Shown: one piece after another, positions 8,245 through 15,266 of the stretch
How the letters are laid out: the number at the start of each line of letters is the position of its first letter
How positions within the stretch are numbered: position 1 is the first letter of the stretch
NCBI GenBank assembly: GCA_945878995.1
Contig: CAMCUN010000045.1
Span: 1 to 32,036 of the forward strand
Source of the DNA: Polaromonas sp. YR568
GTDB lineage: Bacteria > Pseudomonadota > Gammaproteobacteria > Burkholderiales > Burkholderiaceae_C
Reading direction: 5' to 3'
Length of the DNA: 32,036 nt
Translations under genes and position numbers: made by a program
Notes under the pieces: model-generated
What the model was told of the DNA's origin: nothing
Seen by the model: the letters and a program-made list of their open reading frames with translations, nothing else
Database searches by the model: none

Positions 8245-8366
8245 TTAAAACCGAGGTTTGTGAAATAGTCCAAACGGTGGTGAGGTTACGAGGTCCATGC
8301 CTTGCATGAAAGTTTGAATGGCCAGCGCCGCTTCTCGCACATCCTACAAAAGTGAGCGCGGGTCAC
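8245..8366 (-). pseudogene. Remnant of a HEPN (DUF86-type) toxin gene, frameshifted and truncated
   Basis: Immediately after the MNT gene, a GTG overlaps its TGA stop (GTGA, start 8366-8364) and opens with VTRAHF. The reading then has to shift by one base, and passes a TAG, to give DVREAALAIQTFMQGMDL, which looks like the first helix of DUF86/HEPN toxins that accompany MNT antitoxins. After GMDL the resemblance ends and the frame stops at 8245. The overlap, order and sequence match a normal MNT-HEPN operon, so I read it as a broken toxin stub with most of the gene, including the catalytic R-x4-6-H region, deleted. Confidence 0.6.
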
Positions 8367-8671
8367 GCCGCATAAATGGCCTGACGGTGCTGATTGATAC
8401 TGGCCAACACAAAGGGGTTGCGCACGGCACCGGGCTCGACCAAATCAACACTTCTGCCCAACAGTGACTCAAGTTCTGACTTGAACCCAAAAAAACGCTT
8501 CAAATCTGCGGGCGCATCAGCTGAGAACTCCACCAAAAAGTCAGCGTCACTGTGCATGGCATCAAAGTCGACGGTACGGGCTGCTGAGCCAAACAGCTCA
8601 AGGCGGCGGATTTTGTATCGCCTGCAAATGTCCGAAATCTCAGCGCGGTATTGGGTGATGGCCGGATGCAT
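8363..8671 (-). CDS. MNT-domain nucleotidyltransferase (antitoxin of a HEPN/MNT module, now solitary)
   Basis: This 102-residue protein is a minimal nucleotidyltransferase. It has the GSxxR motif as GSAAR (28-32) after LELF, the metal-binding D-x-D as SDADFLVEF (Asp42, Asp44) and the third carboxylate in VDLVE (Asp76). MNT proteins of this size neutralise HEPN ribonuclease toxins, in known cases by AMPylating a toxin tyrosine. The catalytic residues all seem intact, although the HEPN partner downstream is reduced to a stub. An intact antitoxin outlasting its toxin is a common end state, and it may also give immunity to related toxins. The surrounding DNA is visibly less GC-rich than the flanking genes, consistent with horizontal arrival. 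Confidence 0.83.
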   Translation of the reverse strand: MHPAITQYRAEISDICRRYKIRRLELFGSAARTVDFDAMHSDADFLVEFSADAPADLKRFFGFKSELESLLGRSVDLVEPGAVRNPFVLASINQHRQAIYAA

Positions 8672-8761
8672 GATAAGAGTTTAGCGAGCTTGATCCCGGG
8701 GCAACTAAAAAACCGGCTCACAACTTCGACTGACACTTATCAAGCGCCACAGCACCTGCCC

Positions 8762-10180
8762 CTAATTCGCCAATTCCACCGCCAAGCGGTTGTGCCTCTC
8801 CACCAGCGGCCCCAGCTCCACCGTGGTGAGCAGGCCGTCGCGCACCACCTGCCGGCCATGCACGATGGTGTGGCGGGCGGGGGCGCTGGCGCACAGCAGC
8901 AAGCTGCCCACGGCGTCGTGCACCGCACCACCCGCCATGGCCAGCGTGTCCACATCAAACAGCGCCATGTCTGCGCAGAAACCGGGCGTGATTTGGCCAA
9001 TGTCGTGGGCGCGGCCCAGCACCTGCGCACCGCCGCGTGTGGCCAGGTGCAGCGCGTCTCTAGCCGTCATCTCCAAAGGCGCGGTGTCGCAGCCGTACAC
9101 CGTACGGCCATTCACCACTTGCGGCGCTTCGAGCGACTTGCGCAGGCGCGCCAGCAGCAGCGCCTGGCGGGCCTCATTGACCATGTGGGCCGCGTCGTTG
9201 CTGGCGCTGCCGTCCACGCCCAGGCCCACGGGCACGCCGGCATCGCGCATGCGGCGCACGGGCGCAATGCCGCTGGCCAGCCGCATGTTGCTGCAGGGGC
9301 AGTGGGCCACGCCGGTGCGGGTGGCGGCAAACAGGCTGATGCCTTCGTCGTCGAGCTTGACGCAGTGCGCGTGCCACACGTCATCACCCACCCAGCCCAG
9401 GTCTTGGGCGTACTGGGCGGGCGTGCGATTGAATTTTTCAAGGCTGTAGGCCACGTCGTGGTCGTTCTCGGCCAGGTGGGTGTGCAGGCGAGTGCCGCAG
9501 CTGCGCGCCAACTCGGCCGAGAGCTTCATGAGGTCTTGGCTGACGCTGAAGGGCGAGCACGGGGCCACCGCCACCTGGGTCATGGCGCCGTGGGCGCGGT
9601 CATGAAAAGCCTCGATCAGGCGCTGCGTGTCTTTCAGGATGGCAGCTTCTTTTTCCACCACGGCATCGGGCGGCAGCCCGCCTTGGCTTTGCCCCACGCT
9701 CATGCTGCCGCGCGTGGCCACAAAACGCATGCCTATGGCGCGTGCCGCTTGAATGCTGTCGTCCAGCCGAACGCCATTGGGATAAATGTAGAGGTGGTCG
9801 CTGCTGGTGGTGCAGCCCGAGAGCAGCAATTCGGCCATGGCCACCTGGGTGCTGACGCGAACCATCTCGGGCGTCAAGCCCGCCCAAATCGGGTAGAGCC
9901 CGCGCAGCCAACCAAAAAGCTCGGCGTTTTGCACCGCAGGAATGGCCCGCGTGAGCGACTGGTACATGTGGTGGTGCGTGTTGACCAGGCCGGGCACCAC
10001 CAGCAGGCGGCGGGCGTCCAGCACCTCGTCGGCCTGTTGCAAGGCTGGCGGCAGCTGGGCGTGCGGGCCCGCCCATTCAATGAGGTGGTCGCGGATGTAG
10101 ACCGAAGCGTCTCGCAGCTCCTCGCCCGCATCGTTCAAGGTGGCCAGGGTGTGGGCTTGGCGGATCAGCAAGGTGCTCAT
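8762..10180 (-). CDS. 8-oxoguanine deaminase (amidohydrolase superfamily)
   Basis: This zinc amidohydrolase would deaminate 8-oxoguanine to urate and ammonia in the cytoplasm. The 472-residue product shows the superfamily metal ligands in order: N-T-H69-H-H71 with MYQSLTR (H-x-H), HTHLAEND, HAHCVKLDD and the aspartate in LGVDGSASND. The strings NAELFGWLRGLYPIWAGL and SGCTTSSDHLYIYP are typical of the 8-oxoguanine deaminase branch (ATZ/TRZ-like), not of ordinary guanine deaminase. I start at ATG 10180, where similarity begins; no good Shine-Dalgarno is seen. It follows xdhB on the same strand after a 261-bp gap with a long palindrome, so it may be co-transcribed but separately tuned. The product joins the xanthine dehydrogenase route at urate. 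Confidence 0.88.
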   Translation of the reverse strand: MSTLLIRQAHTLATLNDAGEELRDASVYIRDHLIEWAGPHAQLPPALQQADEVLDARRLLVVPGLVNTHHHMYQSLTRAIPAVQNAELFGWLRGLYPIWAGLTPEMVRVSTQVAMAELLLSGCTTSSDHLYIYPNGVRLDDSIQAARAIGMRFVATRGSMSVGQSQGGLPPDAVVEKEAAILKDTQRLIEAFHDRAHGAMTQVAVAPCSPFSVSQDLMKLSAELARSCGTRLHTHLAENDHDVAYSLEKFNRTPAQYAQDLGWVGDDVWHAHCVKLDDEGISLFAATRTGVAHCPCSNMRLASGIAPVRRMRDAGVPVGLGVDGSASNDAAHMVNEARQALLLARLRKSLEAPQVVNGRTVYGCDTAPLEMTARDALHLATRGGAQVLGRAHDIGQITPGFCADMALFDVDTLAMAGGAVHDAVGSLLLCASAPARHTIVHGRQVVRDGLLTTVELGPLVERHNRLAVELAN

Positions 10181-10335
10181 GGGATGGGAATGTACAAGGC
10201 GTTCATTGGAATCCCGTTGATTGGGGTGAGAGACGATTTTCAATGCTGATGACGGCCTGCGCTGGCTCTTACGGTAGAGCGAGGGGCGTGCCATTGATGA
10301 GGCGATACGAAAAGAAATTGCCAGAGCGGCTCAAT

Positions 10336-10411
10336 GCGGGCTTGGGGTGCGTCCGGCCGCCGATTTCTGTGTACCCACAGTATGAGGCGGCCGGGCGTAC
10401 CCCAAGCCCGC
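10336..10411. repeat. 76-bp imperfect palindrome with nested hairpin
   Basis: Two 26-bp arms, 10336-10361 and 10386-10411, are inverted copies differing at only two positions. The 24-nt centre contains a second hairpin, CTGTG-TACC-CACAG (10367-10380). The element lies 30 nt past the xdhB stop and 155 nt before the deaminase start. It has no T-run on either side, so it is not a standard intrinsic terminator. It could be a REP-like dispersed palindrome, an mRNA-stabilising or processing stem, or a remnant of a small mobile element. A smaller hairpin, GCTCT-TACGGT-AGAGC, lies near 10262-10277. Confidence 0.85.
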
Positions 10412-10441
10412 GGCCCCGACATCGGAACACACAGGCTGGCT

Positions 10442-12751
10442 TCAGGACTGCAGCGCCCGCCACACGTTTTCTGCCGTGGCCGGTGCCACCAAATTCACCA
10501 GCGCCCCCGCCGGTTTGGTGCTGGCCACGGCGTCGCGCAGGGCCTCAAACACGCTGATGGCCAGCATAAAAGGCGGCTCGCCCACGGCTTTGCTGCCGAA
10601 CACGTTGTCCTCGCGGTTGGGCTCTGGCCAAAAGTCGATCTTGAAATGCGCGGGCACGTCGCCGGTGGCCGGGATTTTGTAAGTGCTGGGGGCGTGGGTG
10701 CTCAGGTGGCCTTGGGCGTTCCAGACCAGCTGCTCGGTGGTGAGCCAGCCCATGCCTTGGACAAAGCCGCCCTCGATTTGGCCCACGTCGATGGCCGGGT
10801 TGATGCTGTGGCCCACATCGTGCAGGATGTCGACCTTGAGCACCCGGCTCTCGCCGGTGAGGGTGTCAATGGCCACCTCGGTGCAGGCCGCACCGTAGGC
10901 AAAGTAGTAAAAGGGCCGGCCGGTGAGCGTGGTCTTGTCGTAGTGGATTTTGGGCGTGCGGTAAAAGCCATCGCTCCACAGCTGAATGCGGTTGGCGTAA
11001 GCCTGGCGCACCACCTCGTTGAAGCTGTGGCTGCGCTGGGGCGTGTGCACCTGCCCGCCTGCAAAGCGCACGGCGCCGGCGCCGCAGCCGTCCAGGCCGG
11101 CCACAAACTGCGCCAGGCTGCTGCGCACTTGCGCGGCAGCGTATTGCGCAGCGCGGGCGTTCAAGTCGGTGCCGGCCGAGGCGGCGGTGGCCGAGGCGTT
11201 GGGCACTTTGGAGGTGTCGCTGGCGCTGACCCGCACTTGGTGCATGGGCACGCCCAATTCGTCGGCCACGATTTGCGCCACCTTGGTGTGCAGGCCCTGG
11301 CCCATTTCGGTGCCACCGTGGTTCACCAGCACGCTGCCATCGGTGTACACATGCACCAGGGCACCCGCCTGATTGAACAAGGTGGCCGTGAACGAAATAC
11401 CAAACTTGACCGGCGTGAGCGCCATGCCGCGTTTGATGACAGCACTGCTCTCGTTCCAGCGCTGCAGCTGCGCCCGCCGCTGGGCGTAGTCGCTGGTCTG
11501 GGCCAGCCGCTCGAGCAGCGGCTGCAAGATGTTGTCTTCCACCGTCATTTGGTAGTGGGTGACGTTGCGCTCGCCAATGCCGTAGAGGTTGCGCTGCCTC
11601 ACGGCCAGCGGGTCCAGGCCCAAGTGGCGGGCAATGTCGCCCATGATTTTTTCAATCACGATCATGCCTTGCGGCCCGCCAAAACCTCTGAACGCCGTGT
11701 GGCTTTGCATATGGGTTTTACAGCGGAAGGAGCTGATCTCCACGTCCGAGAGAAAGTAGCCGTTGTCCACATGAAAAATCGCCCGGTCGGCCACAGGCCC
11801 GCTCAGGTCCGCCGAGAAACCGCAATTGGCCGCCATCTGGAGCTTGAGGCCGGTGAGCAGGCCCGTGCCGTCAAAGCCCACGGTGTAGGCGTATTCAAAG
11901 GGGTGGCGCTTGCCGGTGACCAAAAAATCGTCGTCGCGGTCCATGCGCAGCTTGACCGGCCGGCCCAGCTTGCGCGCGGCCAGCACCGCCCACACCGCCA
12001 TGTGGCCGCATTGCGTTTCTTTGCCGCCAAAGCCGCCGCCCATGCGCCTGCATTCGACGGTGATGTTGTGGTTGTCGGTGCCCAGCGCGTGCGAGATCCA
12101 ATGCTGCACCTCGCCCGGGTGCTGGCTGCTGGAGTACACCAGCCACTGGCCCTGCTCTTTGGGCAGGGCATAAGCAATTTGCCCTTCCAGGTAAAAGTGC
12201 TCCTGGCCGCCGACTTCCAACGAGCCGCTGAGCGTGTGAGGGGCGCGGGCCAGCGCCGCCTCGGGCTCGCCCCGGCGCACGGTGACGGGGGGCAGCACAT
12301 AGTGCTGCGCAGCCAGCGCGTCTTGGACCGTGAGCACGGCGGGCAGCGGCGCGATGTCCAGCTTGACCTGGCGTGCCGCCCGCCGCGCTTGCATCACCGA
12401 GTCGGCCACCACCAGGCCCACGACTTGGCCCACATGCTGGACCACATCGTCGGCAAAAATGGGCTCGTCATGGCCGAAGGCGGCAAACAGCTTGTCGCCC
12501 GGAATGTCTGCGGCCAGCACCACGCCGCGCACGCCGGGCAGGGCCAAAGCGGCGCTGGCGTCCACGCCCTTCAAGCGCCCATGCGCGACCGTGGACAAAA
12601 TGGGCGCGGCATACAGCGTGCCCTTGAGCTCGGGGATGTCGTCCACATAAGGGGCGCTGCCGCAGACCTGGGCGCGGGCGCTTTCGTGCATGAGCGACTG
12701 ACCGGCGGCCGGGCTGTGGGCTTTCAAAGGCTTGAAGTCGGGCGCGTTCAT
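10442..12751 (-). CDS. xdhB: Xanthine dehydrogenase, molybdenum-binding large subunit
   Basis: XdhB carries the Mo-pterin active site that hydroxylates hypoxanthine and xanthine to urate. The 769-residue length is normal for the bacterial two-subunit enzyme. Visible family motifs include the N-terminal GSAPYVDDIPE, MGGGFGGKE, HTAFRGFGGPQG (with an Arg that binds substrate), NHGGTEMGQGLHTK, SINPAIDVGQIEGGF and, near the end, AVGEPPFML in which Glu725 is the catalytic base. The ATG at 12751 overlaps the xdhA stop by four bases (ATGA), so the two are translationally coupled. The family's cofactor-binding residues look complete. It depends on XdhC from the left end of the window. Confidence 0.95.
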   Translation of the reverse strand: MNAPDFKPLKAHSPAAGQSLMHESARAQVCGSAPYVDDIPELKGTLYAAPILSTVAHGRLKGVDASAALALPGVRGVVLAADIPGDKLFAAFGHDEPIFADDVVQHVGQVVGLVVADSVMQARRAARQVKLDIAPLPAVLTVQDALAAQHYVLPPVTVRRGEPEAALARAPHTLSGSLEVGGQEHFYLEGQIAYALPKEQGQWLVYSSSQHPGEVQHWISHALGTDNHNITVECRRMGGGFGGKETQCGHMAVWAVLAARKLGRPVKLRMDRDDDFLVTGKRHPFEYAYTVGFDGTGLLTGLKLQMAANCGFSADLSGPVADRAIFHVDNGYFLSDVEISSFRCKTHMQSHTAFRGFGGPQGMIVIEKIMGDIARHLGLDPLAVRQRNLYGIGERNVTHYQMTVEDNILQPLLERLAQTSDYAQRRAQLQRWNESSAVIKRGMALTPVKFGISFTATLFNQAGALVHVYTDGSVLVNHGGTEMGQGLHTKVAQIVADELGVPMHQVRVSASDTSKVPNASATAASAGTDLNARAAQYAAAQVRSSLAQFVAGLDGCGAGAVRFAGGQVHTPQRSHSFNEVVRQAYANRIQLWSDGFYRTPKIHYDKTTLTGRPFYYFAYGAACTEVAIDTLTGESRVLKVDILHDVGHSINPAIDVGQIEGGFVQGMGWLTTEQLVWNAQGHLSTHAPSTYKIPATGDVPAHFKIDFWPEPNREDNVFGSKAVGEPPFMLAISVFEALRDAVASTKPAGALVNLVAPATAENVWRALQS

Positions 12752-14247
12752 GCCAATTCCCCCAGAGATTCGAGGTTGATGTCGCTGGCGCCCTGGGTCT
12801 GCAGCCACAAGCGCTGCAGCAGCTGGCCCAGCACATGCACGCGGTAGGCGGCCGAGGCGCGCATGTCGGAGATGGGCTCAAACTCTTGCTTGAGCGCTGC
12901 GGCCCCCAAGGCCACGGTGGCAGGCGTCCAGGGCTGGCCCAGCAGCGCCGGCTCGGTCTGCCGCGCCCGCACGGGCGTGGCGGCCACACCGCCGCAGCCT
13001 ATGGACACCTGCGCCACTTTGCCGCCGTGCAAACGAAGTTCTATGGCCAGGCACACGGCTGAAATGTCGTCGTCGTAGCGTTTGGAGATTTTGTAGACAC
13101 GCAGCCAATGGCCAGCCGCCGTCTGCGGCGGGGCTTGGGGCACATCAATGAAGGCCAGCACCTCGTCACTGGCCAGCTTGTTTTGCCGGTAGCCGGTGTA
13201 AAAATCTTCCACCGCCATCTCGCGCTCGCCGCGCACGCTGGCCAGCACCAGGCGGGCGCGCAACGCGATCAGCAGCGGCATGCTGTCGCCAATCGGCGAG
13301 CCGTTGGCCACGTTGCCGCCCAGGGTGCCCGAGTTGCGCACGGGCAAGCCGGCAAAGCGGGCGGCAAACACGGCCAGCTCGGGTCGGCCCTGCACCAGCG
13401 CGGCAAACGCGTCTTCCAGCGTGGCGGCCGCGCCTATGCGCAGCACACGGCCCAGGGGCTTGATGCGGCGCAGCTCGCTGACGCGGCTGAGGTCCAGCAC
13501 CTGTGCAAAGTTTTTGTGCAGCTTGTTGACCCACAGGCCCACGTCGGTGCAACCGGCCACCAGCTGCGCCTGCGGGTGGGCGGCGCGCAGGCGCAGCAAG
13601 GTGTCTATGTTGGTGGGCTGCAGGTAGGCGCCCTGGGGCGCAGGGGACTCGCTTTGAATGCGCGCCAAGCCCGCCAGCACGGCCGCCTGGTCCACCCGCA
13701 CCTGCGGCAGCTCGGCCATGCGCTGGGCCGCCTCCAAAATGGGGCGGTAGCCCGTGCAGCGGCACAAATTGCCCGACAACTCGCGCTGCGCCAGCTCCCG
13801 CGTGATGGGCTGGCCCGCCAGCACATGGCGCTGGTACATGGCAAACATGCTCATGACAAAGCCCGGCGTGCAAAAGCCGCACTGCGTGGCGTGGGCTTGC
13901 ACCAAAGCCTCTTGCACCGGGTGCAGTGCGCCTGGGGAGCCATCTTGGTTCATGCCTTGGGCCAGGTCTTCCACGGTCCACAGCGCCAGCCCGTCTACCG
14001 AGTGCGCCAGGCGAATGCAGCTGTTGACGGCGCGCCAGTGCAGGTGTTGACCATTGGGACCAGCCGGCTCGGCCAGCACCACGGTGCAGGCGCCGCAGTC
14101 GCCCTCGCCGCAGCCCTCCTTGGTGCCAGTGCAGCCCAGGTCCTCGCGCAGCACCTCCAGCAGCGTGCGGGTGGGTGGTACATTGCACAGCGTTGTGGTC
14201 TGCCCGCGCCTGAAAAAACGAATGGTTCTGCTTGAATCGATTGTCAT
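12748..14247 (-). CDS. xdhA: Xanthine dehydrogenase, iron-sulfur and FAD small subunit
   Basis: XdhA passes electrons from the Mo site through two [2Fe-2S] clusters to FAD and NAD+. The plant-type ferredoxin domain is at the N-terminus (Cys39, or more likely the canonical set Cys46, Cys51, Cys54 and Cys76 in KEGCGEGDCGAC and NSC). The second cluster domain has QCGFC (Cys123, Cys126) and LCRC (Cys162, Cys164). The FAD-binding domain fills roughly residues 205-370, with GCTDVGLWV and GTLGGNVANGSPIGDSMP; a CO-dehydrogenase-flavoprotein C-terminal domain ends the 499-residue chain. I chose ATG 14247 because upstream ATGs at 14283-14292 add no family sequence and would overlap the control region shared with the LysR gene. 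First gene of the minus-strand purine operon. Confidence 0.94.
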   Translation of the reverse strand: MTIDSSRTIRFFRRGQTTTLCNVPPTRTLLEVLREDLGCTGTKEGCGEGDCGACTVVLAEPAGPNGQHLHWRAVNSCIRLAHSVDGLALWTVEDLAQGMNQDGSPGALHPVQEALVQAHATQCGFCTPGFVMSMFAMYQRHVLAGQPITRELAQRELSGNLCRCTGYRPILEAAQRMAELPQVRVDQAAVLAGLARIQSESPAPQGAYLQPTNIDTLLRLRAAHPQAQLVAGCTDVGLWVNKLHKNFAQVLDLSRVSELRRIKPLGRVLRIGAAATLEDAFAALVQGRPELAVFAARFAGLPVRNSGTLGGNVANGSPIGDSMPLLIALRARLVLASVRGEREMAVEDFYTGYRQNKLASDEVLAFIDVPQAPPQTAAGHWLRVYKISKRYDDDISAVCLAIELRLHGGKVAQVSIGCGGVAATPVRARQTEPALLGQPWTPATVALGAAALKQEFEPISDMRASAAYRVHVLGQLLQRLWLQTQGASDINLESLGELA

Positions 14248-14318
14248 GCGCGTCAGGGTATCCAAAGACCCTGCATCCTCCATACAAAACATCGTATCAA
14301 GCGTATGCGTCAGCGGGT
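14248..14318. promoter_or_regulatory. Divergent promoter/operator region between xdhA and the LysR gene
   Basis: Only 71 bp separate the two start codons. Two dyads lie here: CAGGGT-N8-ACCCTG (14254-14273) and ATAC-N8-GTAT (14282-14297), with centres 26 bp apart. LysR regulators usually bind dyads in the intergenic region shared with a divergent target, so these are the natural operator candidates. The first dyad would also form a hairpin in the xdhA leader. The ATAC/GTAT site contains a T-N-A dyad close to the LysR pattern. Confidence 0.5.
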
Positions 14319-15266
14319 ATGAAAGACCAGGGCCTTTTGGACAAGATAGACCTCCATCTCATTCGGGTCTTGAACACCGTGCTCACAGAACGCAGCGTTT
14401 CCAAAGCGGCTTTTCGCCTGGGCATGCACCAGCCTGCCGTCAGCGCTGCGCTGCGCCGCCTGCGCGAGTTGGCGGGTGACCCTTTGCTGGTGCGCTCGGG
14501 CTCGGGCATGGTGCCCACCGACGCCGGGCTGCGCATGATTGCACCGTCGGCCCATATTTTGCGGGACGCCGAAATGCTTTTTTCAAGCGCCCGCAGCTTT
14601 GATGCAGCCACCAGCACAGAGCGCTTTCGCCTGACCGCCAGCGACTACCTGGACCCGCTGTTTTTGCCCATGCTGGTCTCGCAAATCAAAATGCAAGCGC
14701 CGCACACGCGCATAGACCTGCGCAGCCTGTCTAACGAGGCCAACTACCTGACCGAGCTGAGCGAAGGCCGCACCGACATCGTGATTGGCAATTGGGCCAG
14801 CCCCCCGGACGAGCTGCACATGGGCCGGCTGTTTGACGACGAGGTGGTCTGCCTGGTCTCCAAAGACCACCCCGCCAACCGCCGCGGCTGGACGCTGGAC
14901 GATTGGCTGGGTGCCGAGCACATTGCGCCCACCCCCACGCACCCAGGCGCCAAAGGCTTTATTGACGAACACTTGGCCAGCCTGGGGCTGGGCCGCCAAG
15001 TGGTGGTGCGCTGCCCCTATTTCGGGCTGATCCCGGCCATGGTGGCCTCCAGCTTGCTGGTGCTCACCACCGGCCGGCAGTACTGCGAACGATTTACCGC
15101 GCAGCTGCCGGTGAACATCTTGCCTTGTCCCTTGAGCTTTCCCCGCATGATGTACTACCAACTCTGGCATGAACGCACGCACGCCTCGGCCTCTGGCCGC
15201 TGGCTGCGCGAGCGCATCAAGGGCGTGGCCCAGTCGCTCGGGCCAGACACCCAGACCGCGCCATGA
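14319..15266 (+). CDS. LysR-family transcriptional regulator (probable purine catabolism regulator)
   Basis: This 315-residue protein has an N-terminal winged helix-turn-helix (about 10-67; DLHLIRVLNTVLTERSVSKA and QPAVSAALRRLREL) and a C-terminal periplasmic-binding-like effector domain. It resembles the NodD/NocR-like LysR branch in the start of the second domain (ERFRLTASDYLDPLFLPMLV). ATG 14319 is chosen because the upstream extension (TTG 14232) overlaps xdhA and is not family-like; no clear Shine-Dalgarno exists. It is divergent from xdhA, and its stop overlaps the start of the ABC transporter ATPase gene by four bases, so it is in an operon with the importer. Position on both sides of the purine genes suggests it senses a purine such as xanthine, hypoxanthine or urate. 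The ligand is an inference. Confidence 0.88.
   Translation: MKDQGLLDKIDLHLIRVLNTVLTERSVSKAAFRLGMHQPAVSAALRRLRELAGDPLLVRSGSGMVPTDAGLRMIAPSAHILRDAEMLFSSARSFDAATSTERFRLTASDYLDPLFLPMLVSQIKMQAPHTRIDLRSLSNEANYLTELSEGRTDIVIGNWASPPDELHMGRLFDDEVVCLVSKDHPANRRGWTLDDWLGAEHIAPTPTHPGAKGFIDEHLASLGLGRQVVVRCPYFGLIPAMVASSLLVLTTGRQYCERFTAQLPVNILPCPLSFPRMMYYQLWHERTHASASGRWLRERIKGVAQSLGPDTQTAP

Noticed and set aside
8013..8273. Minus-strand ORF (86 codons) at the end of the phosphoesterase gene
   Set aside because: It mostly overlaps the coding end of the phosphoesterase in antisense and has no start signal or motif.
10336..10411. Palindrome read as an intrinsic terminator or attC-like recombination site
   Set aside because: No T-run follows on either strand, and no RYYYAAC/GTTRRRY-type core sites or integrase gene are seen.
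10334..12847. Plus-strand ORF of 837 codons opposite xdhB
   Set aside because: It is a shadow of xdhB: composition is dominated by His, Gln, Gly and Ala, with no motif, and its 5' end runs through the palindrome at 10336-10411.
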